64,000 nucleotides of DNA from Streptomyces sp. WP-1 (GCF_030450125.1 NZ_CP123923.1:1178001-1242000); one strand, 5' to 3'. Shown: positions 24,562 to 33,274, numbered from the stretch's first letter. Notes: a model not told the origin generated them from the sequence alone. Program-made: numbers and translations.

Positions 24562-25833
24562 TCACTCCTCGGGCAGCCCGGCGTAGGCGCGCAGTGCGTC
24601 GCGCGGGGTGGGCAGGCCCCAGGAGCGGACGATGTCCCAGAAGTTCGCCCACCGCCAGGTGTCCTTGTCGAGCCCGGCGAGGACCCGGACCAGGCGGCGC
24701 TGGGGTTCGGTCAGGTCCGTGAAGGCGCCGGGTCCGTCCGGGCGGGGGTCGCCGAAGGCCAGCCGCAGCGCGGCCGTGGCGACGGGGAAGCTCGCCGGTC
24801 CGGTGGTGGCGGCGAGTCCGTCGGTCACCGCGTCCAGGGCCTCCCGCGGGTACCGGTCGGCGAGCAGGGTGAGGGAGGCCGCGGAGTAGCCGCGCGTGTC
24901 GCCCTCGTGGAACGGGACCCGGGGCTCGTCCGGCCCCGGTTCCCCGGCGCAGGACACGAGTTCGGCCAGTATGTCGGCGGTGACGGCCGCCTCGACGCCC
25001 TTGCCGCCGAGCCGGGCCAGCGCCGTGGCCGCCGCCCAGCGCACCACCGGTTCCCCGGCGGTGAGGAACGGCCGCAGCCGGAGCGCCAGTTCCGGTCCGC
25101 TGCCGTCGTCGCCGAGCAGCCCGGCGGTCACCAGGGCGGTGGCCAGGGCCACCGGGTCGCGCTCCTCGTCCAGCCTCGTGAGCAGCCTCGGCAGGCTCTC
25201 CCCGGCCGCCTCCGGGAACCAGGCCAGCACATAGGCCGCGCCCGTCCGTACGGCCGCGTCCGTGTCCCCGAGCAGGGGCAGCAGTGCCGGTATGCCCGCG
25301 CGCACCGCGTCGTAGGCGCCCAGTTCCGCCGCCATGGCCTCCAGATGCTGGTCATGGTCGTACATGTCGCGGCGGAACTCCCGCATGCGCCGCTCCCTGT
25401 CGTCGCCCGCCGCCTCGACCCACGCGTCGTACTCGGCGCGTATCGCCTCCGGGTCCTGCGCGCGGACCTCCTCGACGGCGGCCCGCCACTCGGCGATCGC
25501 GATCCCGCCGGGCAGCTGGGCCTCGTCGTAGCCGATGGCGAGGGCGGCCAGCAGTTGGAGGCACACGGCACGGTCGGGCAGGGCGGGGTCCGCCGCCATC
25601 CGGATCAGGAACGGCACCGCGGCGGCCGTGGCCGGGTACCGGCTGCCCTGGTGGAAGATGTTGCCGTACAGCGCGCCCAGGGCCTGGTGGCGCTGCTCCT
25701 CGTCCGGGGAGCACAGGGCGCGCAGCAGTCCGGGCACGTCGTCGGCGGGGCCGTAGGCGTGCGTCAGCGCGGACCAGTCGACGGCGTCGAGGCCGGACAG
25801 CGCGGCGGGCACCGCAGTGTTGATCTCAGTCAC
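24562..25833 (-). CDS. HEAT-repeat protein
   Basis: Cytoplasmic helical-repeat protein (423 aa). Recurrent helix pairs of HEAT/PBS-lyase type are visible, e.g. PALLPLLGDTDAAVRTGAAYVLAWF near residue 190 (quoted region; repeats every 35-40 residues), then LTRLDEERDPVALATALVTAGLL and RWAAATALARLGG. Such proteins scaffold protein-protein contacts; no catalytic motif is visible. The GTG start at 25833 is chosen because it falls 6 bp after the -10 of a TTGTCAGTG-type promoter, giving a leaderless mRNA. Partner unknown. Confidence 0.85.
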   Translation of the reverse strand: MTEINTAVPAALSGLDAVDWSALTHAYGPADDVPGLLRALCSPDEEQRHQALGALYGNIFHQGSRYPATAAAVPFLIRMAADPALPDRAVCLQLLAALAIGYDEAQLPGGIAIAEWRAAVEEVRAQDPEAIRAEYDAWVEAAGDDRERRMREFRRDMYDHDQHLEAMAAELGAYDAVRAGIPALLPLLGDTDAAVRTGAAYVLAWFPEAAGESLPRLLTRLDEERDPVALATALVTAGLLGDDGSGPELALRLRPFLTAGEPVVRWAAATALARLGGKGVEAAVTADILAELVSCAGEPGPDEPRVPFHEGDTRGYSAASLTLLADRYPREALDAVTDGLAATTGPASFPVATAALRLAFGDPRPDGPGAFTDLTEPQRRLVRVLAGLDKDTWRWANFWDIVRSWGLPTPRDALRAYAGLPEE

Positions 25834-25839
25834 GACCGC

Positions 25840-25862
25840 ACTGTCGCACACGCCACTGACAA
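25840..25862 (-). promoter_or_regulatory. DNA-damage-type (RecA-NDp/PafBC-like) promoter
   Basis: Minus strand TTGTCAGTG (25862-25854), 8-bp spacer, then -10 GACAGT (25845-25840), 6 bp before the GTG. The arrangement matches the actinobacterial RecA-NDp consensus tTGTCRGTG-N8-TANNNT except for the first -10 base. The same arrangement occurs before the gene starting at 41590. Confidence 0.65.
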
Positions 25863-25872
25863 CGCCCCCGGC

Positions 25873-27177
25873 TCAGCCCGCGCTCACCCTCACCTCCCCG
25901 CCCTCGGGGTCCACCCGCCCGTGCCAGGACGCGTCGAGCTTCAGGGTGCGGTAGGGCTGGGCGGTGCCGGGGCCGAGGCGGGCGCGGTGCAGCAGGCGGC
26001 CGTCCTGGTGGACGTACAGGACGGGGCGGGGCAGGGGGGTGCCGGTGCGCAGGAGGTGGGGTGGGGGCGGGGCGGCCGGGTCGATGCGGCCGGGATCAAG
26101 GCCGTTGAGATCGAGGCCCTTGGGATCAAGGTCGTTGGGGGTGATGCGGTTGGGGGTGATCCAGCGCAGCGGCGGTTCGACGGTGACCGGGACACCGGGG
26201 CGCGGCCAGGGGGCGCCCGCCAGGTGGTGGAGGACGGCACCGGCCGCCCCGGCCCCCTCGCGGGCCGCGGTGCCGGCGGGCTCCACGGCGTGCAGGAGGT
26301 TCCCGGCGGCGAAGACGCCGGGGCGCGAGGTGTGCAGGGTGGTGGGCACGGCGGGGCCCCGCGTGCCGGGGTCGAGGGCGAGGGCGCCGCGCCGGGCGAG
26401 TTCGTGGTCCGGGACGAAGTCGCCGGTGAACACGACGGTGTCGCAGGGCAGTACGGTCGTACGGCCGTCCCGGTGGCGTACGCGGACGCCGGACAGCCGC
26501 CCGTGGCCGAGGAGTTCGGTGACCGTGGTGTCGGTCAGCAGCGGAACGCCCTGGACCAGACGGGCGGATCGCGCGCGGGCGCGGCTCGTCCGGGCCCGGG
26601 GGTGTTCCGTGACCAGCGCGACGACCTCGGCACCGGCCGTGCGGACGGTCCGGGCCGCCGCGTACGACACGTCCTGCGCGCCCACCACGACCACCCGGGT
26701 ACCGATGTGCTGCCCGAACAGGTGTACTGTCTGCTGGAGTTCACCGGTGGTGTAGACGCCGGCGGGCCGGGTGCCCGGCACCAGGCGGGCCGCGCGGGGG
26801 CGTTCACGGGCCCCGGTGGCGAGGACGACGGCCCGCGCGGCGAGGGCCTCGGGTCCGTCGGGCCCGACGGTCAGCAGGACGTTCGTGCCGGAGGCGGCTC
26901 CACCTTCCCAGTCCAGCACGGTGGTTCGGGTTCTGATCACCGCGCCTGCCCGCTCGGCCGCCGTCGCGAGCAGGTGGGCGTATTGCGGGCCGGTCAGCGG
27001 TCGGGTCCAGGTGCCGAAGCCGCCGTGGGCGCAGTACCGGGGCACTCCCCCGGGCCGCGCCTCCCGCTCCAGGACCTCCACGCGTCCGGCACCGGCGGCG
27101 GCGAGCCGGGCCGCCGCGGCGAGACCCGCGGGCCCGGCCCCGACCACGAGGACGTCGACCTGTCGTACCGCCGTCAC
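25873..27177 (-). CDS. NAD(P)/FAD-dependent oxidoreductase with C-terminal extension
   Basis: Flavoprotein (434 aa) of the pyridine-nucleotide-disulfide type lacking the redox disulfide: VLVVGAGPAGLAAAARL near residue 9, CAHGGFG near 50, ARAVVLATGARERPRAAR near 122, second Rossmann VVVVGAQDVSYAAARTV near 164, and VFAAGNLLHAVEPAGTAAREG near 300. The third gene of the kinase-oxidoreductase operon, GTG overlapping the upstream stop. Order kinase/GlpA-like/this protein matches a conserved bacterial glycerol-3-phosphate-type module. Residues about 340-375 are a repetitive insert (ITPNR, ITPND, LDPKG units), then a C-terminal beta-rich piece. Confidence 0.85.
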   Translation of the reverse strand: MTAVRQVDVLVVGAGPAGLAAAARLAAAGAGRVEVLEREARPGGVPRYCAHGGFGTWTRPLTGPQYAHLLATAAERAGAVIRTRTTVLDWEGGAASGTNVLLTVGPDGPEALAARAVVLATGARERPRAARLVPGTRPAGVYTTGELQQTVHLFGQHIGTRVVVVGAQDVSYAAARTVRTAGAEVVALVTEHPRARTSRARARSARLVQGVPLLTDTTVTELLGHGRLSGVRVRHRDGRTTVLPCDTVVFTGDFVPDHELARRGALALDPGTRGPAVPTTLHTSRPGVFAAGNLLHAVEPAGTAAREGAGAAGAVLHHLAGAPWPRPGVPVTVEPPLRWITPNRITPNDLDPKGLDLNGLDPGRIDPAAPPPPHLLRTGTPLPRPVLYVHQDGRLLHRARLGPGTAQPYRTLKLDASWHGRVDPEGGEVRVSAG

Positions 27178-28604
27178 GCCCGCTCGCCCCTTCCCTGCCG
27201 CTCGAACAACTCCCGTACCGCGGCACCGCAGTAGAACCCCTGGCAGCGGCCCGCCCGGGCCCGGGTGCGGCGGCGCAGGCCGTCCAGGTCGCGCGGCGGG
27301 ACCGGGGCGGCGAGGGCGTCGCGGATCTCGCCGAGGGAGACCCGCTCGCAGTGGCAGACGAGGGTGCCGTAGGCCGGGTCGGCGGCGATCGGTCCGGGCC
27401 GCTGGTAGGGGCGCGGGAACGCCTCGCCGAGGTTGGGCATGCGCACCGGATCGAGGTCGCGCTCGGGGCCGGGGTCGAGGCCCGTCGCGGCGAGCAGCGC
27501 GGTGACGTGCTCGGCGATGGCCAGGGAGGCGGTCAGGCCGGTGGATCGGATGCCGCCGACGGTGACGTACGACCGCTCGGGGTGCGCGGCGATCCGGTAG
27601 TCCTCCTGCCCGGTGGCCGCGCGCAACCCGGCGTAGACGGCGGTGACTTCCTCGTCGATCAGCGCGGGCAGGATACGGCGGCCCCGCTCCCGCAGCGTGG
27701 CGATGCCGTCGGCGGTGGTGCCGGTGGCCCGCTTGTCGTCCAGGTCCTCGGCGGTGGGGCCGAGCAGGACGTTGCCGTACACGGTGGGGGCGACCAGAAT
27801 CCCCTTGCCGAGCGCGGTCGGTACGGGCAGCAGGATGTGCCGGACCAGCGGACGGGCGAACTTGTCGAACACCAGGAGCTGGCCGCGGCGCGGGGTGACG
27901 GTGAAGTCGTCGCGTCCGAGGCGGCGGTCGAGGGTGTCGGCGCCGAGCCCGGCCGCGTTCACGAGGTAGCGGGCGCGCAGGGCGCCACGGGAGGTGTGCA
28001 GGTGGTGGCCGCCGTCCCACGTCGCCTGTTCCACCGTGGCGTTCAGGTGCAGGTGGACTCCGGCGCGGACGGCCTGGGTGGCGTACGCCAGGGTGGTGGT
28101 CCAGGGGCAGATGATGCTCTCGCCGGGGATGTGCAGGGCGCCGAGCGCGCCGGGACCGAGGTGCGGCTCACGGGCGTACAGCTCCGCTCCGCTCAACGGA
28201 CGCGCGTCGTGGTAGGAGTTGGCTTCCGCCTTCTCCGCGAGCCGTGGCAGGGCGGCGAGTTGTTCCTCGTCCCAGGCGACGAGCAGCGCGCCGACGGGTT
28301 CGACCGGGATGCCGGACTCGGCCGCGTAGGCCGCGAGGCGGGCGGATCCCTCGCGGACGAGCCGGGCCTCCAGGGTGCCGGGCACGGCGTCGAAACCGGT
28401 GTGCAGGATCGCGGTGTTGGCCTTGGAGGTGCCCTGGCCCACATCGTTCCGCGCCTCGATCAGGGCCACGCTCAGACGCGGGTGGCGGGCGAGCCGGCGG
28501 GCGATGGCGCAGCCGACGACCCCGGCGCCGACGACCGCGATGTCGTACGGCCGGTCGGGCAGGGGGCCCTCGGCGGTGACGGTCGGGGGCGCGGGGCCGC
28601 TCAT
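27174..28604 (-). CDS. FAD-dependent oxidoreductase with BFD-type 2Fe-2S domain (GlpA-like)
   Basis: Flavoprotein (476 aa) of the DAO/glycerol-3-phosphate dehydrogenase group. N-terminal VVGAGVVGCAIARRLA near residue 25, then GTSKANTAILHTGFD near 58, where a substrate-contacting loop is expected, and GGIRSTGLTASLAIAEHV near 356. The C-terminal 60 residues are a BFD-like 2Fe-2S domain with CHCERVSLGEI near 413 and RCQGFYC near 455. Coupled to the kinase gene (ATGA) and to the next flavoprotein (GTGA). Probably oxidises the kinase product or a related hydroxy acid. Confidence 0.88.
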   Translation of the reverse strand: MSGPAPPTVTAEGPLPDRPYDIAVVGAGVVGCAIARRLARHPRLSVALIEARNDVGQGTSKANTAILHTGFDAVPGTLEARLVREGSARLAAYAAESGIPVEPVGALLVAWDEEQLAALPRLAEKAEANSYHDARPLSGAELYAREPHLGPGALGALHIPGESIICPWTTTLAYATQAVRAGVHLHLNATVEQATWDGGHHLHTSRGALRARYLVNAAGLGADTLDRRLGRDDFTVTPRRGQLLVFDKFARPLVRHILLPVPTALGKGILVAPTVYGNVLLGPTAEDLDDKRATGTTADGIATLRERGRRILPALIDEEVTAVYAGLRAATGQEDYRIAAHPERSYVTVGGIRSTGLTASLAIAEHVTALLAATGLDPGPERDLDPVRMPNLGEAFPRPYQRPGPIAADPAYGTLVCHCERVSLGEIRDALAAPVPPRDLDGLRRRTRARAGRCQGFYCGAAVRELFERQGRGERA

Positions 28605-30034
28605 GCGCCGGGCAGGGCGGCGACGGCCGCGCGGAAGCGGGCGCGGCGCTCGGCCGCCCGGTCGGCCGGGATACGGGGCTCGTACACGGCGGCGGGGCGC
28701 TCCTCGGGCAGGACGTCGGCGGCGTCGAGGGCGGGGTCGGCGCCGAGGCGGGCGAGGGCGGCGGCGCCGAGCGCGGTGGCGTCGGGCAACGCGGACACCT
28801 CTACGGGGAGTTGCAGCAGATCGGCCTGGGTCTGCATGAGCAGCGCGGAGCGGGTGAGGCCGCCGTCGGCGCGCAGCGCGCCGAGCGGGGTGCCGAGGTC
28901 GGTGGCGGCGGCCCCGGCGAGTTCGGCGACCTGGGCGGCGATGCCCTCGCACAGGGCGCGCACCAGATGGCCGGCGGTGGTGTCGAGGCCGAGCCCGGTG
29001 AGGGAGCCACGCAGCTCGCCGCGCCACCAGGGGGCGGCGAGTCCGGCGAGGGCGGGTACGAAGGTGACGCCGCCGCTGTCGGGGACGGTGCCGCCGACCG
29101 GGTCGAGGTCGGCGGCGGAGCCGATGACGCCGAGGTCGGCGAGCCAGCGCACGGCGGAGGCGGCCGTGTAGACCTGGCCGTCCAGGCAGTAACTGGTGGT
29201 CCCGCGCAGCCGCCACGCCACGCAGCTGACCAGCCCGCAGTCGCCGCGCCGGGGGCGTTCGCCGGTGTGGGCGAGCAGGAACGCGCCGGTGCCGTACGTG
29301 CACTTGGCGGCTCCCGGGGTGGTGACGCGCTGGGCGAGCAGCGCGGCCTGCTGGTCCACGATCAGGCCGGTGAGCGGGATGTCGTAGCCGAACTCCCTGG
29401 TGCTACCGACCGGTTGGGCGACGTCGGTGATCTCCGGGAGGCGCTCGCCGGTGAGGCCGTAGAGGTCGAGGGCGCGGGACGACCAGGCGACGTGGTCGAG
29501 GTCGAGGAGCTGGGTACGGCCGGCGGTGGCGGCGTCGGTGACGAAGGCGCCGGTGAGGCGGTGCACCAGCCAGGCGTCCGAGGTGGTGACGACGCCCTCG
29601 CGGGTGCGATGGCGGCGGATCCAGGCCATCTTGGGCGCGGCGAAGTAGGGGTCCAGGGGGAGCCCGGTGAGATGCCGCAACTCCTGGGCATTGTCGGCCA
29701 GTTCGGCGCAGATCGGCTCGGCGCGGCGGTCCTGCCAGACCAGGGCGTCGGTGAGCGGGCGGCCGGTGGCGGGGTCCCAGGCGAGGACGGTCTCGCCCTG
29801 GTTGGCGAGGCCCAGGGCGACGACGGGCTCCCCGGCCTCGGCGAGGGCGCTCCGGCCGGCCGTGACCACCGAGTCGTACAGCGCGTCCGGGTCCACCTCG
29901 ACCAGCCCGCCGGGCCGGTACCGGGGACGGACCTCGGCGTATCCGGTGCCGAGGACGCCGCGCTCCGGGCAGACCACGAGCGCCTTGGTGCCGGAGGTGC
30001 CCTGGTCGACGGCGAGCACCGGCCCCGCCGTCAC
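28601..30034 (-). CDS. FGGY-family carbohydrate kinase, glycerol kinase-like
   Basis: ATP-dependent sugar or polyol kinase (477 aa). N-terminal phosphate loop AVDQGTSGTKALVV near residue 8, GLANQGETVLAWD near 72, WQDRRAEP near 96, and the second domain GTGAFLLAHTG near 245 and GALRADGGLTRSALLMQ near 373. Closest in look to GlpK. GTG at 30034 is chosen because the sequence just upstream is a 21-bp repeat array rather than protein. With the two coupled flavoproteins it forms a phosphorylate-then-oxidise pathway; no glycerol facilitator gene is adjacent. Confidence 0.9.
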   Translation of the reverse strand: MTAGPVLAVDQGTSGTKALVVCPERGVLGTGYAEVRPRYRPGGLVEVDPDALYDSVVTAGRSALAEAGEPVVALGLANQGETVLAWDPATGRPLTDALVWQDRRAEPICAELADNAQELRHLTGLPLDPYFAAPKMAWIRRHRTREGVVTTSDAWLVHRLTGAFVTDAATAGRTQLLDLDHVAWSSRALDLYGLTGERLPEITDVAQPVGSTREFGYDIPLTGLIVDQQAALLAQRVTTPGAAKCTYGTGAFLLAHTGERPRRGDCGLVSCVAWRLRGTTSYCLDGQVYTAASAVRWLADLGVIGSAADLDPVGGTVPDSGGVTFVPALAGLAAPWWRGELRGSLTGLGLDTTAGHLVRALCEGIAAQVAELAGAAATDLGTPLGALRADGGLTRSALLMQTQADLLQLPVEVSALPDATALGAAALARLGADPALDAADVLPEERPAAVYEPRIPADRAAERRARFRAAVAALPGA

Positions 30035-30035
30035 G

Positions 30036-30119
30036 CCGGTCCAGCCGTCTGCCGCTCCGGTACGGCCGTCCACCGCTCGGATCCAGCCGTCCACCACCCC
30101 GGTGCGGCCGTCCGGCCCG
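30036..30119. repeat. 21-bp tandem repeat, four imperfect units
   Basis: Units of 21 bp sharing the core CNGCCGTCC (e.g. CCGGTACGGCCGTCCACCGC, next base T) lie immediately upstream of the kinase start. On the minus strand they read as seven-residue repeats (VDGWIR, VDGRTG, ADGWTG) in frame with the kinase, so they could be N-terminal coding sequence if an upstream GTG is used. More likely they are part of the 5' untranslated region. Confidence 0.75.
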
Positions 30120-30266
30120 CCGCCCCCGTCGTCCCTCGCGGCAGCCCGGTCACCGTACCGCCCCTGCCATCCGTACCCCTCCCGCGCCCGGCACCAGAGA
30201 TCACCGCGTCAGCCTGCCGCCGCGCGCATCCGGCGTCAAGCCGACCCGTGGCAGACCGATGATCTT

Positions 30267-30296
30267 CCAACTCACCCGGCTGGCTCATTGAGTTGG
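30267..30296. promoter_or_regulatory. Inverted repeat between the kinase operon and the divergent unknown gene
   Basis: Perfect 8-bp arms CCAACTCA (30267-30274) and TGAGTTGG (30289-30296) with a 14-bp spacer. It lies in the 390-bp divergent region and could be an operator for an IclR- or DeoR-type regulator, or a weak hairpin. A TATAGT at 30333-30338 is a candidate -10 for the rightward transcript. Confidence 0.5.
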
Positions 30297-30368
30297 CAAC
30301 AATGGTGAGGCAGAACGACCACCCCTATAGTGGCCGCCGACCACCACGCACCGCCCAGGGGAGGGCTG

Positions 30369-30425
30369 TTGCCACCTCATTCCGCCGCCTCGTCCGTGCG
30401 TCACCGGCTCCGGGGCATCGGCTGA
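30369..30425 (+). other. Upstream ORF coupled to the following gene
   Basis: An 18-codon frame beginning at TTG 30369, placed 4 bp after a strong AGGGGAGGG ribosome binding site. Its TGA overlaps the ATG of the next gene by one base (TGATG). It looks like a translated leader that delivers ribosomes to the main gene. The alternative is that a single frameshift separates a genuine N-terminus from the rest of that gene. Confidence 0.5.
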
Positions 30426-31507
30426 TGGCACGCGAGGGAGCGAGACCCTCCTACGACCCCGCAGGACCCGACCACGCCCTGCGCGCGGTCCTCCAGGAGG
30501 TGCGCGCCGGGCGCTGGGTGGCCATGCGCACCCTGCTCGCGGAGACCACCGAGTGGTGGATGTGGACCCGGCGCACCCAGATCCTCGCGGCGGCGGCCGC
30601 CGGCAGCGACGTGGTGCGCGCCTGGCTCGCGGAGGAGCCGGACAGCGCCCACGCCCAGGTGATGCGGGCCCGGATCGGTGTGGAACGGGCGTTACGGGCG
30701 CGCCGCGAACGGCATCTGCGCGCCCATGAGTTGTGGATCGAGGCATGGGACGCCGCCGAGACCGCGACCCTGCCCGCGCCGCGTGATCCCGTGCCCTGGA
30801 TCTGCCTGCTCGCCCTCGCCCAGCTGGACCCCGAGCAGCGCTGGGCGGAGCACCGGGCCGATCCGCCCGAGCCGCACCTCGTGCCGGGCCCCTGGGGGCT
30901 GCTGGCCGAGGCCGCCGAGCGGGATCCGTTCAACCGCGAGGCGCATCACCGGATGCTCCAGTTCCTGTACGCGCGACGCGGCGTGGACGGTCGTACGGGA
31001 GCGCGGGGCCCCGACGAGGACGCCAACAGCCTGACGGACGCCGCCGGTTACGCCCGCTGGGCCGCGGCGCAGGCGCCACCCGGATCGGCGCTCCACCTCC
31101 TTCCCCTCCACGTCCGTGTCGAGCGCCACCGGCGCGCGCACCGCCCCGACCACACGCACTGGGCCACGGACGCCGCCGTCGACGAGGCGCGGGGTGCCCT
31201 GCATGCCTGGTTCGAGCACGCGCCACCCGGCCGGCGCGCGCAACCGGACCTCAACCATCTGGCGCACGCCCTGTGGGGTGCCCGTCAATTCGCCTGCGCG
31301 GACCGGGTGTTCGAGGCGATAGGCCCGTACTTCAGCCCGCCGCCCTGGATGTACCGCGCCCGGGACGGGGAACGCCCGGTGGACGTGTTCACACGGGCCC
31401 GCGACCACTGCCGCGCCCTGGCCGGCGACACCGCCACGGGCACCCCCGCCAAAGCCTGTGCCGATGCCTGCGCCGAGCCCCGCACCCGCACCGGAACCCG
31501 CCCCTGA
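30425..31507 (+). CDS. Conserved protein of unknown function, helical
   Basis: A 360-residue cytoplasmic protein, predominantly alpha-helical and rich in Trp, Ala, Arg and Glu, with TPR-like stretches such as RDPFNREAHHRMLQFLYARRG near residue 165 and NHLAHALWGARQFACADRVFEAIG near 275 (as overall positions). No enzyme motif is visible. No good ribosome binding site precedes the ATG at 30425, but a translated 18-codon uORF overlaps it. The neighbours (a kinase operon divergent, a permease downstream) do not indicate a function. I do not recognise the family by name. Confidence 0.7.
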   Translation: MAREGARPSYDPAGPDHALRAVLQEVRAGRWVAMRTLLAETTEWWMWTRRTQILAAAAAGSDVVRAWLAEEPDSAHAQVMRARIGVERALRARRERHLRAHELWIEAWDAAETATLPAPRDPVPWICLLALAQLDPEQRWAEHRADPPEPHLVPGPWGLLAEAAERDPFNREAHHRMLQFLYARRGVDGRTGARGPDEDANSLTDAAGYARWAAAQAPPGSALHLLPLHVRVERHRRAHRPDHTHWATDAAVDEARGALHAWFEHAPPGRRAQPDLNHLAHALWGARQFACADRVFEAIGPYFSPPPWMYRARDGERPVDVFTRARDHCRALAGDTATGTPAKACADACAEPRTRTGTRP

Positions 31508-31573
31508 GCGCCCCCACCGTCCCGGTCCACTCCCGAACCCCCAGGTCCCCCCCCACCCCCGGAGGTCCCCCCC

Positions 31574-33085
31574 ATGTCCCCCTCCCCCGAGCTGCCCCAG
31601 CAGGACGAGGAGCGGCGCCTGCGCGAACTCGGCTACCGCCCCGTACTCGCCCGCCGCATGGGCGGTTTCGGCAACTTCGCGATCAGCTTCTCGGTGATCT
31701 CGATCCTGTCCGGCTGTATGACCCTGTACGGGTTCGGCCTGAACACGGGCGGGCCCGCCGTGATGCTGTGGGGCTGGGCGGGCGTCGGGCTGTTCGTGCT
31801 GTGCGTCGGGCTCGCGCTCGCCGAGGTCACCAGCGCGTATCCGACGTCGGGCGCCCTGTACTACATGGCCGACCGGCTCGGCGGGCGCCGCTGGGGCTGG
31901 TACACGGGCTGGCTGAACCTGCTGGGGCTGCTCGGCGCGATCGCCGGGATCGACTACGGCGCCGCCCTGTTCGCCGGCGCGTTCGCCAACCTCCAGTGGG
32001 GCTTCGTGCCGACCCCGGGCAGGACGATGCTGATCTTCTGCGCCGTCCTGCTGCTGCACGCGGTGCTGAACCTGTTCGGCGTCCGCGTCGTCAGCCTCCT
32101 CAACTCGGTCAGTGTCTGGTGGCACTTGGCGGGCGTCGCGCTGATCGTCGGCGCGCTCGCGATCGTCCCCGACCACCACCGCTCGCCGTCCTTCGTGTTC
32201 ACCACGTTCGTCAACGGGACCGGCTGGTCGAACCCGGTCTACGTCGCGGCGATCGGCCTGCTGCTCGCCCAGTACACCTTCTCCGGCTACGACGCCTCCG
32301 CCCATCTCTCCGAGGAGACCTCGCGCGCCTCGGTGTCGGCGGCCAAGGGCATCGTCCGGGCCATCTGGGTCTCCTGGCTCGCGGGCTTCGTGCTGCTGGC
32401 CGGGCTGACCTTCGCCATCCAGGACTACGACGCCACGCGCACCACTGCCACCGGGGTGCCGCCCGCGCAGATCCTGCTCGACGGCCTCGGCACGGGTGGC
32501 GCGAAGGCGCTGCTGCTGGTGGTGATCGTGGCCCAGCTGTTCTGCGGGAACGCCGAGGTCGCCGCGGCCAGCCGGATGGTGTTCGCGTTCAGCCGGGACG
32601 GCGCGCTGCCCGGCTCCCGGCTGTGGCGCACGGTCAGTGGCCGCACCCAGACCCCGGTGGCCGCCGTATGGCTGTCGGTGGGGGTGGCCGGGGTCCTCGC
32701 GCTGCCGTCGCTGTACTCGGCGACTGCGTACAACGCGGTGACCGCGATCAATGTCATCGGCATCACCCCCGCGTACGCCATCCCGGTGCTGCTGCGGCTG
32801 CGGGCGGGCGACCGGTTCCGGCGCGGGCCCTGGCATCTGGGCCGGTGGAGCAGGCCGGTCGGCTGGGTCGCGGTGGTCTGGGTGGCGGGTGTCACGGTCC
32901 TGTTCTGCCTGCCGCAGTCCTCGCCGGTCACCGTCGGCACGATGAACTACGCGGCCGTGGCACTGGCCGTCGTCCTCCTCCTCGCCAGCGCCTGGTGGTA
33001 CGTCGCCCGCCGCTCGTACGGCACCCCGACGGCGGCGTACGGCAGCGACCGCGACCAGGCCGAACTCGCCGAGGGCATCATCTGA
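31574..33085 (+). CDS. APC-family amino acid permease
   Basis: Twelve-helix transporter (503 aa) of the amino acid/choline transporter branch. Typical motifs: GGFGNFAISFSVISILSG near residue 29 (first helix), EVTSAYPTSGALYYMADRLGG near 86, and SGYDASAHLSEETSRASVSAAKGI near 238 (positions of the conserved loops). Resembles GABA/choline/ethanolamine-type permeases of actinomycetes. ATG at 31574 follows GGAGG. It lies 66 bp after the unknown protein gene and may share its transcript. Substrate not determinable from sequence. Confidence 0.9.
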   Translation: MSPSPELPQQDEERRLRELGYRPVLARRMGGFGNFAISFSVISILSGCMTLYGFGLNTGGPAVMLWGWAGVGLFVLCVGLALAEVTSAYPTSGALYYMADRLGGRRWGWYTGWLNLLGLLGAIAGIDYGAALFAGAFANLQWGFVPTPGRTMLIFCAVLLLHAVLNLFGVRVVSLLNSVSVWWHLAGVALIVGALAIVPDHHRSPSFVFTTFVNGTGWSNPVYVAAIGLLLAQYTFSGYDASAHLSEETSRASVSAAKGIVRAIWVSWLAGFVLLAGLTFAIQDYDATRTTATGVPPAQILLDGLGTGGAKALLLVVIVAQLFCGNAEVAAASRMVFAFSRDGALPGSRLWRTVSGRTQTPVAAVWLSVGVAGVLALPSLYSATAYNAVTAINVIGITPAYAIPVLLRLRAGDRFRRGPWHLGRWSRPVGWVAVVWVAGVTVLFCLPQSSPVTVGTMNYAAVALAVVLLLASAWWYVARRSYGTPTAAYGSDRDQAELAEGII

Positions 33086-33274
33086 TCGAGGGCCCCGGTG
33101 CTCCAGCGGGCCCGGTGAGAGGGCGCGTTCCGGATACGGCAGGATGAACGCTCGTGCCGGTCACCGGAGTTCCGGGGCCGGCACGTTCGTACTTCCCGCA
33201 CATCGAGCAGGTGACAACGTGACGAGACCTCGCATACGGCCCTCCGTACGGATCCCGGGTTTTGGGGGTGAGCG

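Noticed and set aside
24263..24586. Plus-strand ORF across the minisatellite with pentapeptide periodicity
   Set aside because: The five-residue period simply reflects the 15-bp unit and appears in all frames; no ribosome binding site or start supports it, and it overlaps the end of the crotonase gene.
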